Positions 33,104 through 41,998 of a DNA stretch of 64,000 nt are shown in pieces. Below the pieces are notes generated by a model, which did not search any database, was not told the origin of the DNA, and saw only the letters and a program-made list of their open reading frames with translations. The stretch's first letter is position 1. Every line of letters starts with the position of its first letter. A program made the position numbers and the translations under genes. Origin of the DNA: Amycolatopsis pithecellobii (lineage in GTDB: Bacteria; Actinomycetota; Actinomycetes; Mycobacteriales; Pseudonocardiaceae); contig NZ_WMBA01000004.1 of the NCBI RefSeq assembly GCF_009707865.1, positions 62,001 to 126,000 on the forward strand. Reading direction: 5' to 3'.

Positions 33104-34207
33104 CTAGCCGGGGTAGCGGACACCGAACGCGGCCAGTGCTTCGGGGTCGAGCTCCACGCCGAGGCCGGGAGCGTCGGGCAGGACGATCTTGCCGTCGCGA
33201 ATCTCCGGTACACAGCTCACGACGTCGTGCGGCAGGGCGGCGAAATAGCTCTCCTCCGCGGGAAGCGTGGTGAAATGCCGGTAGGCGGCGTGCAGCTGCA
33301 GGCCGGCCAGTGCCCCGATCACGGCCTCACCGCTGAGCCCGGTCACCGCCGGCACGTTCTCGTCCTCGCACACCTGACGGATCCGGTTCGCGGTCCCGAA
33401 CCCGACGCGCTGGACCTTCACCGACACCGCGCTCGCCCCATCGGCGATGACCCGCCGTGCGGACGCCTCCGAGTCCACCACCCGGTCGGCGAGTACCGGA
33501 ACCCGCGACCGGCGGAACACCTCGCGACGAGCCGCCGGCGGTTCCAACGGGCACGGGTCCTCGAAATGCGCGACGCCGGCTTCGGCGAAGGCGTCGGCGG
33601 CGAACAGAGCGTCCGCGAGCGAGTAGCCCGAGTTGGCGTCCACGCGGATTTCCGGTTCCGGGCCGAAGGTGGCCCGGATTTCGTGCACCAGAGCGATGTC
33701 CTGGTGCACGTCCGTGCCGATTTTGACCTTGACGGCGGTGAATCCGTACCGTGCCACGGCTTTCCCCAGTTCGTCCACGCGCTGTCCGGCCGGCCCGCGG
33801 GTGACCACGGCGGCGACCCGTGCCTCGTCGGACCAGCCTCCGAGGTACGTCCGCAACGGAAGGCCGGCCAGGCGGGCGCGCAGATCGGTGAGGGCGCACT
33901 CCAGCAGGCTCTTGGCGGGCGACCAGCCGCGCACGCGGTCGATGGCCGCCTGGATCCGTTGCGCGGCAAGCGGATTCGCCCCCAGCACCAAGGGTGTGTA
34001 CAGCTCGTGCAGCGCTTGTGCGGTCAGCCGCGGGGTGGTGCCCGACCACGCGGGGTGCAGCCGGGCCTGCGCGAGTCCGCTCGGTCCCGCGTCGGTCCGG
34101 ACCCTCAGCAGTACGGACTGCGCCGAGGATTCGACGACGCCGGCCCAGGTGACCGGTTCCGGATGGGGAATGGTGACGATCCACAGGTCCACGCCATCGA
34201 TCCGCAT
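33104..34207 (-). CDS. Mandelate racemase/muconate lactonizing enzyme family protein
   Basis: This is a 367-residue enolase-superfamily enzyme. The catalytic framework is visible: KVKIG (K-x-K motif), VDANSGY (first metal Asp), HFEDP (Glu), ADRVV (Asp) and SVKVQRVG (second Lys). That pattern suits the MLE subgroup (cycloisomerases, o-succinylbenzoate synthase, dipeptide epimerases). It converges on the cyclase gene with a 5-bp gap and is divergent from an AraC regulator whose upstream direct repeats may control it. It could act on a muconate-like ring-cleavage product, but this is not shown. Confidence 0.88.
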   Translation of the reverse strand: MRIDGVDLWIVTIPHPEPVTWAGVVESSAQSVLLRVRTDAGPSGLAQARLHPAWSGTTPRLTAQALHELYTPLVLGANPLAAQRIQAAIDRVRGWSPAKSLLECALTDLRARLAGLPLRTYLGGWSDEARVAAVVTRGPAGQRVDELGKAVARYGFTAVKVKIGTDVHQDIALVHEIRATFGPEPEIRVDANSGYSLADALFAADAFAEAGVAHFEDPCPLEPPAARREVFRRSRVPVLADRVVDSEASARRVIADGASAVSVKVQRVGFGTANRIRQVCEDENVPAVTGLSGEAVIGALAGLQLHAAYRHFTTLPAEESYFAALPHDVVSCVPEIRDGKIVLPDAPGLGVELDPEALAAFGVRYPG

Positions 34208-34250
34208 TCCGGCAAGGTTACGAGCCGCGTCCGCCCGCGACGACCGGTTC

Positions 34251-34279
34251 GCGCGGACACCAAGGAAATCCGGCGCGGA
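34251..34279. promoter_or_regulatory. Direct repeats 22 bp apart between enolase-family gene and AraC gene
   Basis: GCGCGGACACCA at 34251 and GCGCGGATCACCA at 34273 are near-identical and start 22 bp apart, two helical turns. AraC proteins bind such direct repeats. The pair lies in the 98-bp gap between the divergent genes. Confidence 0.5.
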
Positions 34280-34305
34280 TCACCAGAAATTGAAGGGAGA
34301 CAACG

Positions 34306-35283
34306 ATGAACTCCGGTGTGCAGCAGCGGTGGGTCGTGCGGCAGGAACCCGGTCGCGGGGCCGCCGACGAGTGGCAGCGAGTCCTCGCGGCCACCCATCT
34401 GGCCTTCGACCTCAGCGTGCCCGCCGACCGGATGTTCACCGGGACCGTGGTGCGGACCAGGGTCGGCTTCATGGACCTGGTCGAATGTCGCAGCACGCCG
34501 TTCACCGGACGCCGGGGCAGCGGTATGACGGGCGAGCCGGGCGCCGATCGGTTCGGGATACAGATCCTGTGCAGGGGAACCGAACATGTCCGCAGCCCAG
34601 GCTCCGAGCCGGTCGTGCTCTCCGCCGGGGCACTGCAGTTGTGGGACGGGATGCGGCCGGTCCGCCTCGACGTGATGACGCCGTTCGTGAAGCGCACCCT
34701 GGTGTTCCCGCGCGAGCGCGTCGTCAACGCCTGCCCGCGACTGGCCGAGGTTGAATCGCTGCCCGCGCTGGGCGGGTTGCCCAGCGCGGGAATGCTCACC
34801 CGGTACGTCGGCGCGATGGTCGCGGAATTGTCCGAAATGGACGATCGAATGCGCGAGACTGCTTGTGACATCGCGCTGGAGCTGATCCGGTCCATTGTGG
34901 AACCTAGTCTGCCGGACGCGCGGGCGGCCCGGCGGGACGCGCTGCGCGCCCGGGCTCGCCGCTACGTCCGCGCGCACCTCGCCGACCCGCGGCTCGGGCC
35001 CGAGACCATCGCGCGGGCGCTTTCGGTCTCGCGGCGCACGTTGCACAACGCGTTCCAGGGCAGCGATTCGACCGTCGCGTCCCTGGTGCGCACGGCGCGG
35101 CTGGCACGGTCCAAAGAGGACCTTGCCGATCCGGGCGGTGGTTCGGTCACCGAGATCGCGTACCGGTGGGGCTTCGCCGACGCCACGCACTTCTCACAGG
35201 CGTTCAAACGGGAGTATGGAATGACGCCACGGGAAGTTCGTGCGCTCGGTACAAGGAAACCGTGCGCGGAACCGATGGTTTGA
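34306..35283 (+). CDS. AraC family regulator
   Basis: This is a 325-residue activator: an N-terminal AraC-binding-like domain, then two C-terminal HTHs at about residues 220-315 (LGPETIARALSVSRRTLHNA and VTEIAYRWGFADATHFSQAF, then KREYGMTPREVR). GAAGGGAG precedes the ATG. It is divergent from the enolase-superfamily gene and 28 bp upstream of the 2-oxoacid dehydrogenase E2 gene, so it may control either or both. Confidence 0.9.
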   Translation: MNSGVQQRWVVRQEPGRGAADEWQRVLAATHLAFDLSVPADRMFTGTVVRTRVGFMDLVECRSTPFTGRRGSGMTGEPGADRFGIQILCRGTEHVRSPGSEPVVLSAGALQLWDGMRPVRLDVMTPFVKRTLVFPRERVVNACPRLAEVESLPALGGLPSAGMLTRYVGAMVAELSEMDDRMRETACDIALELIRSIVEPSLPDARAARRDALRARARRYVRAHLADPRLGPETIARALSVSRRTLHNAFQGSDSTVASLVRTARLARSKEDLADPGGGSVTEIAYRWGFADATHFSQAFKREYGMTPREVRALGTRKPCAEPMV

Positions 35284-35311
35284 GCCGGTCTTGCGCTCAT
35301 AGGGTCGGCGC

Positions 35312-36487
35312 ATGAACGAGATCGCCGCCGAGGTACGGATGCCCCGGTTGTCCGAGGCGATGACCGAGGGCACCATCGTGCGCTGGCTGCACAGTGCCGG
35401 CGCCGAAATCGCCGTGGGTGACGAACTCGCCGAGATCGACACCGACAAAGCCGTCGTGGGGCTCGAAGCGGAATCCGCCGGTGTGCTGGAGATCCTGCTG
35501 GCGGAAGGGGAGTCGGCCCCGGTGGGCGCGGTGATCGCGCGGGTGGGTGCAGGTGCGCCGCCGACAGGCTCGCCGCCGGCGACGCCGATCGCGGCCACGC
35601 CCGCCCCCGCCGCGCCGCCACGCACCGGGTTTTCCCCTTCGGGCCAGCCGATCGCGTCACCGCTGGCGCGCAGGCGGGCCCGCGAACTCGGCGTCGACCT
35701 GACCTCGCTGGCCGGGAGCGGTCCCGGCGGCCGCATCGTGCGCGCCGACGTGGAAGCCGCCGCCCATCGGGAAAAACCGGCGCTGCCGGCCGGCGACGCC
35801 GCGGAACGCGTGCCACTGACCAGGATCCAGCAGGCGACGGTGCGCAGGCTCGCCCAGGCCGCCGCCATCCCGGCCTTCGCGTTGACCGCCGAAGCGGAGA
35901 CCAGCGAGTTGACGGCACTGCGCTCCGCACTGGCCGCGGTCGCCGACCCCGCGCCCACCGTCACCGATCTGGTGGTCGCCGCCGTCGCCCGTGCCTTGCG
36001 GGACTTCCCGCGCCTGAACGCCTCCGCGGACGACGGCGCGGTCCGGCAGCATCGCCGGGTGAACGTCGGGATCGCCACGGAGACACCGGAGGGGCTGGTC
36101 GTGCCGGTGGTCGCGGATACCGACACGCTGGCCCCGGCCACTTTGGCCGGTGTCACGAAGGGACTGATCGCACGGGCCCGGGCCGGCGCCGCCACCCCGG
36201 ACGATCTTGCCGGCGCCACGTTCACCGTCTCCAACCTCGGCATGTTCGGCGTGGTCGCGTTCCAGGCGGTGATCGTGCCCCCGCAGGCCGCGATCCTCGC
36301 CGTCGGCGCGATCCGCGTGGTGTCCGGCACCACGGTGATGACCCTGACCCTGACCTGCGACCACCGGGTCGTCGACGGCGCCGAGGCCGCCCGGTTCCTG
36401 ACCCGGGTGGTCGCGCTGCTGGAACAGCCCATCGCGCTGATGGTGCCCGAACCGTCCCAAGGAGACTCCCGTGCCACTCGACCGTGA
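35312..36487 (+). CDS. 2-oxoacid dehydrogenase complex E2, dihydrolipoamide acyltransferase
   Basis: This is a 391-residue E2 with one lipoyl domain (Lys46 in EIDTDKAVV), a peripheral-subunit-binding domain at about 118-150 (SPLARRRARELGVDL, GPGGRIVRADV) and a catalytic domain ending in DHRVVDG (His351). It transfers the acyl group from E1 to CoA. A -10-like TAGGGT at 35300-35305 lies 6 nt before the ATG, so a leaderless transcript is possible. Two complete E1 pairs follow but no E3 gene, so the lipoamide dehydrogenase must come from elsewhere in the genome. Confidence 0.93.
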   Translation: MNEIAAEVRMPRLSEAMTEGTIVRWLHSAGAEIAVGDELAEIDTDKAVVGLEAESAGVLEILLAEGESAPVGAVIARVGAGAPPTGSPPATPIAATPAPAAPPRTGFSPSGQPIASPLARRRARELGVDLTSLAGSGPGGRIVRADVEAAAHREKPALPAGDAAERVPLTRIQQATVRRLAQAAAIPAFALTAEAETSELTALRSALAAVADPAPTVTDLVVAAVARALRDFPRLNASADDGAVRQHRRVNVGIATETPEGLVVPVVADTDTLAPATLAGVTKGLIARARAGAATPDDLAGATFTVSNLGMFGVVAFQAVIVPPQAAILAVGAIRVVSGTTVMTLTLTCDHRVVDGAEAARFLTRVVALLEQPIALMVPEPSQGDSRATRP

Positions 36488-37490
36488 CCGCCAGATCGAG
36501 CTCTACCGTCAGATGGTTCGTATCCGCGAGTTCGAGGAGCGGGTCAAGCGCACCTTCACCGACCATCCCGGGGTGATTCGCGGGCACACTCACCTGGCCG
36601 ACGGCGCCGAGGCGTCCATCGTCGGCTCCATCGCGGCGATGCGACCCGGTGATCAGGCCATCGCCACCTACCGGTGCCACGGCTACCCGATCGCGCTGGG
36701 CAGTGACACCTCGGCGCTGATGGCGGAGATCTACGGCCGTGCCACCGGAATCTGTGGTGGCTACGGGGGTTCGATGCATCTCGCCGACATCGACCGCGGC
36801 TTCCTGGGCACGTCCGCGATCGTGGGGCAGAATATTCCGCAGGGGGCCGGCGCGGCCTACGCGGCGCAGCTGCGAGGACGCGGCGAGGTCGTCCTCACCT
36901 TCTTCGGTGACGGCGCTTCCAAGCAGGGCGCGTTCCACGAGACGCTCAACATCGCGGCGCTGTGGAAGCTTCCGGTCGTGTTCATCATGGAGAACAACAG
37001 TTACAGCGTCTCCGTGCGCACCGAGGAGGAGGACGCGAACGCGGCGGCGGGCGAACCGCTGGCCACCAAAGCCAAGGCCTACAGCATTCCCGGGCTGACC
37101 ATCGACGGTGGAGATCCACGCGCGGTGTACGAGGCTGTCGAGGAGGCCGTCACGCGGGCCCGCGCGGGTGGTGGCCCGACCCTCCTCGAATCCGCCGTCT
37201 ATCGCTTGTCGGCACACGGAAACTCCATCGCCCCGCCCGGAGTGCCGCTGCACTACCCCGAGCATGAGGCGATCGCCAAGTACGGCGCGATCGAGGAGTA
37301 CGAGGCCGCCAAACGCGGCGATCCGATTCCCCGTTTCCGCGCGCAGCTCACCGAATCCGGCTACCTCGACGCCGGGCAGTCCGGCGCGATCCTCGACGAG
37401 GCACAGGCCGAGATGCAGGCGGCGGTCGACTTCGCCTTGAACAGCCCTTCGCCCGAGCCCGCGGCGGCACTGTCCCACGTCTACGCCTGA
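36471..37490 (+). CDS. 2-oxoacid dehydrogenase E1 alpha subunit, first copy
   Basis: This is a 339-residue ThDP-dependent E1 alpha. The ThDP motif runs from FFGDGASKQG near residue 145 to IMENN about 30 residues later; the N-terminal RIREFEERV and GGYGGSMHL are typical. The start is a GTG at 36471 behind AAGGAGA, overlapping the E2 gene by 17 bp. Substrate could be pyruvate, acetoin or a branched 2-oxoacid. Confidence 0.92.
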   Translation: MPLDRDRQIELYRQMVRIREFEERVKRTFTDHPGVIRGHTHLADGAEASIVGSIAAMRPGDQAIATYRCHGYPIALGSDTSALMAEIYGRATGICGGYGGSMHLADIDRGFLGTSAIVGQNIPQGAGAAYAAQLRGRGEVVLTFFGDGASKQGAFHETLNIAALWKLPVVFIMENNSYSVSVRTEEEDANAAAGEPLATKAKAYSIPGLTIDGGDPRAVYEAVEEAVTRARAGGGPTLLESAVYRLSAHGNSIAPPGVPLHYPEHEAIAKYGAIEEYEAAKRGDPIPRFRAQLTESGYLDAGQSGAILDEAQAEMQAAVDFALNSPSPEPAAALSHVYA

Positions 37491-37499
37491 GGAGCAGAT

Positions 37500-38480
37500 A
37501 TGACCCGCGAATTACCTTATATAGCCGCGATGAACGAGGCGCTTCACCTGGAAATGGCTCGGGACGAGGATGTCCTGCTGTTCGGGCAGACCGTAGGCGA
37601 GGACCACTACGAAACCTTCCCGCGGGACTTCGGAACCGACCGGGTCCGGGTCACCCCGATCTCGGAAACCGCCGAGATCGGGATGGCCGCCGGCGCCGCG
37701 CTCGCCGGGAAACGGCCGGTCGTCGACTGCACGATGGCCGAGTTCCTGTTGGTGGCCATGGACCAGGTGGTCAACGAGGCCAACCGCATCCACCAGATGA
37801 CCGGTGGCCGGCTCACCGCGCCGCTCGTGCTCAAGGCGGGCTACGGCTTCACGGCCGGCTGGGCGGGTCAGCACACGGGCGCGCTCTACGGGATGTTCAT
37901 GGGTGTGCCCGGCCTGAAAGTCGCACTGCCCTCGACCCCGGCCGACGCGAAAGGGCTGCTGGCGACCGCGATCCGCGACGACAATCCCGTGTTGTTCCTG
38001 CACCATTACCTGCTGCTGCTGGAAACCGGCCCGGTGCCCGAGGGTGAACATCTCGTTCCGTTCGGCGTGGCCGACATCAAACGGCCGGGTTCCGACGTGA
38101 CGCTGGTGGCCACCGGCTGGACTGTGCACCGCGCCCTCGCCGCCGCGGAAACCCTTGCCGCGGAAGGGATCGACGTCGAGGTCATCGACCCGCGCACGAT
38201 CGCCCCGCTCGACGTCGACACCGTGCTGGCGTCCGTGGCGCGCACCGGCAGGCTGGTCCTCGTCGACCAGGCGACGCGGCATGCCTCGGTGTCCACGGTG
38301 ATCGCGGGTGAGGTCGCCGAGCACGGATTCTCGTTGTTGCGGGCGCCGATCGTCCAGGTCACCGCACTCGACGCGACCGTCGCCTACGCCCAGCCGATGG
38401 AGGAGTACGTCCTGCCCGACGAGGCCAAGATCGCCGCCGCGGTGCGGCAGGTGACCGGTGCCAAGGCAGGCGTCGCGTGA
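37500..38480 (+). CDS. 2-oxoacid dehydrogenase E1 beta subunit, first copy
   Basis: This is a 326-residue transketolase-like beta subunit with the FGQTVGEDHYETF start, PISETAEIGMAAGAALAG, GQHTGALYGMFMGVPGLKV and EVIDPRTIAPLD. It pairs with the alpha subunit 9 bp upstream. Its stop overlaps the GTG of a second E1 alpha gene (GTGA), so both E1 pairs are coupled in one transcript. Confidence 0.92.
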   Translation: MTRELPYIAAMNEALHLEMARDEDVLLFGQTVGEDHYETFPRDFGTDRVRVTPISETAEIGMAAGAALAGKRPVVDCTMAEFLLVAMDQVVNEANRIHQMTGGRLTAPLVLKAGYGFTAGWAGQHTGALYGMFMGVPGLKVALPSTPADAKGLLATAIRDDNPVLFLHHYLLLLETGPVPEGEHLVPFGVADIKRPGSDVTLVATGWTVHRALAAAETLAAEGIDVEVIDPRTIAPLDVDTVLASVARTGRLVLVDQATRHASVSTVIAGEVAEHGFSLLRAPIVQVTALDATVAYAQPMEEYVLPDEAKIAAAVRQVTGAKAGVA

Positions 38481-39433
38481 AGGCCGGGCAGGCGCGACAG
38501 GTATTGCGCACGATGTGGCGGATCCGGGCGTTCGAGGAACGGGTGGCGCGCCTCAAACGGGCCGATGAGGTGCCTGGCTTGGTCCACCTCAGTATCGGCG
38601 GCGAGGGCGTGGCGGCGGCTGTCTGCGGACAGCTGCGCGACACCGACGTCGTGTACAGCGGTCACCGGGCGCACGGGCACACGATCGCGAAGGGCGCCCC
38701 GCTGCGGGAGACGATGGCCGAGCTGATGGGGCGGACCGATGGATTGTGCCGGGGGCTGGGTGGCTCCATGCACCTGGTCGACACCGCGCACGGCATGTTC
38801 GGCGCGACCGGCGTCGTCGGCGGCAGCGTGCCGCTCGCGCTCGGCAGCGCGCTGGCCGCCCGGCTGCGCGGCGGGGACGACGTCGCCGTGGTGTTCTTCG
38901 GAGACGGTGCGGTACAGGCCGGCATCTTCGCCGAGTCGGTGAACCTGGCCGCGCTGTGGCGGCTGCCAGTCGTCCTGGTGTGTGAGAACAACGGGTTCGC
39001 CGAGTTCACCCCACGATCGGCGCACACGCCGGTGGAGCGGGTCAGCGATCTGGTGGCACCGTGGGACATTCCGGCGTCCACAGTGGACGGAAACGACGCT
39101 TCCGCCGTGTGGGACGTGTTCGGCGGTCTGCTCGAGAAGGTCAGGGCCGGAACGGGGCCGGCACTGCTGGAAGCGCTGACCCACCGGCTGCGCGGGCACT
39201 ACGAAGGCGACCCGGATCGGTATCGCGAGGCCGTCTCCAGCGAAGAGTGGCAGGAGCGGGACCCGATTCACCGGCTGCAGCGCACCGGACTCGGCGAAGG
39301 CTGGTTCGGCGACGACGAGATCAAGACCGCCGAGCAGGACGCGCTGGCCGCGGTCGAGGATGCCGTGAGCTGGGCCCGGCAGAGCCCGCAGCCCACGCCC
39401 GAGCTGGCCGGGTCCCTGGTGTACGCGGCATGA
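38477..39433 (+). CDS. 2-oxoacid dehydrogenase E1 alpha subunit, second copy
   Basis: This is a 318-residue E1 alpha with ThDP motif FFGDGAVQAG to VCENN and GLGGSMHLVDTAHGM. It differs clearly from the first copy, so it is a paralogue rather than a recent tandem duplicate. It resembles AcoA-type subunits (acetoin dehydrogenase). Its stop overlaps the next ATG (ATGA). Confidence 0.92.
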   Translation: MKAGQARQVLRTMWRIRAFEERVARLKRADEVPGLVHLSIGGEGVAAAVCGQLRDTDVVYSGHRAHGHTIAKGAPLRETMAELMGRTDGLCRGLGGSMHLVDTAHGMFGATGVVGGSVPLALGSALAARLRGGDDVAVVFFGDGAVQAGIFAESVNLAALWRLPVVLVCENNGFAEFTPRSAHTPVERVSDLVAPWDIPASTVDGNDASAVWDVFGGLLEKVRAGTGPALLEALTHRLRGHYEGDPDRYREAVSSEEWQERDPIHRLQRTGLGEGWFGDDEIKTAEQDALAAVEDAVSWARQSPQPTPELAGSLVYAA

Positions 39434-40407
39434 CGCGCACGACGTACGCCAAAGCCGTGGGGGCCGCGCTCGCCTCCGCCATGCGCGAGGATCCGCGCGT
39501 GTTCGTCATCGGCGAGGACGTGTCCGCCGGCGGCCCGTTCACGATCACCACGGGGCTGGTCGAGGAGTTCGGTGCGGACCGGGTCCGCGATACCCCGATC
39601 AGTGAGGCCGCGATCTGCGGTATCGCGATCGGCGCGGCGCAGTCCGGGTTGCGGCCGGTCCTGGAGATCATGTACATCGACTTCCTCACGCTCGCGCTCG
39701 ATCAGCTCACGAACATGGCGGCGAAGGCCCGGTTCATGTCCGGCGGGCAGCTGTCGGTGCCGATGGTCCTGCGCACGCAGGGCGGTGCGGGACAACGGGC
39801 CGGCGCGCAGCATTCGCAGAGCCTGGAAAGCTGGTTGTGCCATGTGCCGGGCCTGAAGGTCGTCATGCCGAGCCGTGCCGTCGACGCGGCGGGCCTGCTC
39901 GCTAGCGCGATCGCCGACCCGGACCCGGTTGTGGTCGTGGAGAACAAGAACCTGTACTTCCGCGCCGAGGAGGTGCCCGAACACATCGCGCCGGTCCCGA
40001 TCGGGCAGGCCGCCGTACTGCGGGAGGGGCGCGACGTCACGGTGGTCGCGCTGTCGGGCCTGGTCCCCGAAGCCCTCAAGGCGGCCGACGAGCTGGCCGC
40101 GGAAGGCGTCGAGGTCGAAGTGATCGACCCGAGGACACTGGTTCCGTTGGACCTCGACACCATCGTCACGTCGGTCCGGCGAACGAGCCGCCTGGTCATC
40201 GCCCACGAAGCCGTCGGCACGGGCGGATTCGGCGCGGAGATCGCCGCCGCCGTGGGCCGAGCGGCTTTCGACGCCCTCGACGCCCCGATAGAACGCGTCG
40301 CGGCGCCGTTCCAGCCCATCGCGGTGAGCCCAGCCCTGGAGGACGCCTACCTGCCCCGAGCGGCACACGTCCGGGAGGCGGTGCTGACCACCCTCGGTCG
40401 CCGGTGA
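39430..40407 (+). CDS. 2-oxoacid dehydrogenase E1 beta subunit, second copy
   Basis: This is a 325-residue E1 beta with FVIGEDVSAGGPF, DTPISEAAICGIAIGAA, HSQSLESWLCHVPGLKVVMP and EVIDPRTLVPLD. The ATG at 39430 is fixed by the ATGA overlap with the second alpha gene; the frame is open to 39061 only as a shadow. Together with 38477-39433 it should form a second E1 that would share the single E2. Confidence 0.92.
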   Translation: MTRTTYAKAVGAALASAMREDPRVFVIGEDVSAGGPFTITTGLVEEFGADRVRDTPISEAAICGIAIGAAQSGLRPVLEIMYIDFLTLALDQLTNMAAKARFMSGGQLSVPMVLRTQGGAGQRAGAQHSQSLESWLCHVPGLKVVMPSRAVDAAGLLASAIADPDPVVVVENKNLYFRAEEVPEHIAPVPIGQAAVLREGRDVTVVALSGLVPEALKAADELAAEGVEVEVIDPRTLVPLDLDTIVTSVRRTSRLVIAHEAVGTGGFGAEIAAAVGRAAFDALDAPIERVAAPFQPIAVSPALEDAYLPRAAHVREAVLTTLGRR

Positions 40408-40438
40408 CCGCCCATCGCACGGACGCATGTCCGCATCA

Positions 40439-40453
40439 GGAAAGAGTATTTCC
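40439..40453. promoter_or_regulatory. Inverted repeat upstream of the MmgE/PrpD gene
   Basis: GGAAA-GAGTA-TTTCC is a perfect 5-bp inverted repeat with a 5-nt spacer, 33 bp before the GTG at 40486. A smaller hairpin CGGAC-GCAT-GTCCG lies at 40420-40433. Either may be an operator; the GGAAA/TTTCC form resembles the E. coli IclR site. Confidence 0.4.
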
Positions 40454-40485
40454 GTCCCAGCGTCATTCTGTTCGATGATGCCGGG

Positions 40486-41697
40486 GTGGACAGGCCGAGG
40501 GAATCGATCGCGGAAGAGCTCGCTCGCTGGGCGGCTGACCTTGAACCGGAGGCCGGCGACCTGGCGCTGGCGCAGCGGGCCTTGGTGGACACACTGGCGG
40601 TCACGCTCGCGGCGCGCGATGACGATCTGGTCCGCATCGCCTCCGGCCTTCCCGACGCGGCGCGCTGGGCGGCGGTCGGGCATGTCCTCGATTTCGACGA
40701 CCTGCACATGGAATCCACCACGCACATCAGCGTCGTCTGTGTGCCGGCGGCGCTCGCGGTCGGTGGCGGCGCGCGGGCGTATCTGGCGGGCGCCGGGGTG
40801 ATGGCACGGCTGGGGATGGCGCTGGGCTGGTCGCACTACGCGAGCGGGTGGCATGCGACCTGCACGGCTGGGGCACCGGCGGCCGCCGTCGCCGCGGCGG
40901 TCGGCATCGGGCTGCCCGCGGAGAAGATCGCGAACGCGATCGCGTTGTCGGTTCCGGCGGCCGGGGGAGTGCAGCGCGCGTTCGGATCATCCGCGAAATC
41001 GCTCCAGGTCGGTTTCGCGGCCGATGCGGGTGTGCGGGCCGCCCGGCTTGCCGCGGCCGGTGCCACGGCCGACCCGACCGCATTGGACGCCTGGCTCGGC
41101 CTGATGGGCGGCAGCCCGGACCGGGTCGAGACGTCGGGTCCCGCGGTGCCCGGGGGACTGGCGATCAAGATGTTCCCCTGCTGCTACGCCTTGCAGCGGC
41201 CGATCAGTGCGTTGCGGGAGGGACTTCCTGCCGCCGTCGAGCCGGGCGAAGTGACCGCCATCGAGGTACGAACCCCCGCCGGCACGGTGCAGCCGTTGAT
41301 CCATCATCGGCCGCGGACCGGCTTGCAGGGCAAGTTCAGCCTGGAATACGCGGTCTCCGCCGCGTTGCTCGATCCGCATCCGGGGTTCGGCAGCTTCACC
41401 GATCAGGCCGTGAACCGGCCCGAAGCGCAGCGCCTGGCCCGGCTGGTCACCATCGACGAAACCCCCGGCGGTGACTGGCTGCTCGCCGGGGACGTCGAGA
41501 TCACGGTGACCCGAGACGGCGGCGACCGTTTCACGGTCCGGCAGGAACTGCCGCCGGGCTCGCCCGGCCGCCCACCGTCCAAAGAGGACATGGAGGCCAA
41601 GATCGCCGACTGTGGCGCCGACGTGCCCGCGCTCCTGGACGGGGTGGACTGGGGCATCGCGCGCGGGATCCTGTCCGGATGCCTGCCTGCCCGGTGA
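40486..41697 (+). CDS. MmgE/PrpD family protein
   Basis: This is a 403-residue member of the 2-methylcitrate dehydratase/cis-aconitate decarboxylase/immune-responsive-gene family (ALVDTLAVTLAARDD, VGHVLDFDDLH, TAGAPAAAVAAAVGIGL, IKMFPCCYALQRPI). It is shorter than the usual 450-480. The family acts on tricarboxylates or related hydroxyacids. The start is a GTG at 40486. It follows the E1 genes by 78 bp and precedes a racemase remnant, so an acid-isomerising step is plausible, with no proof. Confidence 0.87.
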   Translation: MDRPRESIAEELARWAADLEPEAGDLALAQRALVDTLAVTLAARDDDLVRIASGLPDAARWAAVGHVLDFDDLHMESTTHISVVCVPAALAVGGGARAYLAGAGVMARLGMALGWSHYASGWHATCTAGAPAAAVAAAVGIGLPAEKIANAIALSVPAAGGVQRAFGSSAKSLQVGFAADAGVRAARLAAAGATADPTALDAWLGLMGGSPDRVETSGPAVPGGLAIKMFPCCYALQRPISALREGLPAAVEPGEVTAIEVRTPAGTVQPLIHHRPRTGLQGKFSLEYAVSAALLDPHPGFGSFTDQAVNRPEAQRLARLVTIDETPGGDWLLAGDVEITVTRDGGDRFTVRQELPPGSPGRPPSKEDMEAKIADCGADVPALLDGVDWGIARGILSGCLPAR

Positions 41698-41765
41698 GAC
41701 GTGCGCGCCACCTACCGACGTTGGAGTTGACTTTTTAGCGTCTGTGTTGAACGCTGGATCATGTG

Positions 41766-41970
41766 ATGAAAGGAAGCCTCACCCAGCGCATTCGCGTCGG
41801 TCTCGTGGGCCATGGAGGTCGAGGACAACCACGAGGTCGGCTGCATCCCCGGTGACCAGGTGATGGACGCGGAGCGGGAGCTCGGAATCCCGGTCCTCTG
41901 CGCGGCGACGGCCGGCGCCTACAGCATCCTGCGCGCCCACGGCCTCCCCCTGAACATCCAGCCGGCCTGA
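41766..41970 (+). pseudogene. Internally deleted Asp/Glu racemase or maleate isomerase-like gene
   Basis: An ATG at 41766 opens MKGSLTQRIRVGLV, the N-terminus of arylmalonate decarboxylase/maleate isomerase-type proteins (usually followed by a P-S-N-T motif). The frame then breaks at about 41808. From 41812, in another frame, 52 codons end in ERELGIPVLCAATAGAYSIL and a TGA at 41970, matching the C-terminus of the same family. About 170 central residues are gone. It seems to be a deletion remnant. Confidence 0.6.
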
Positions 41971-41998
41971 GCCGACAACCCGAAGGAGTCACCCACCC

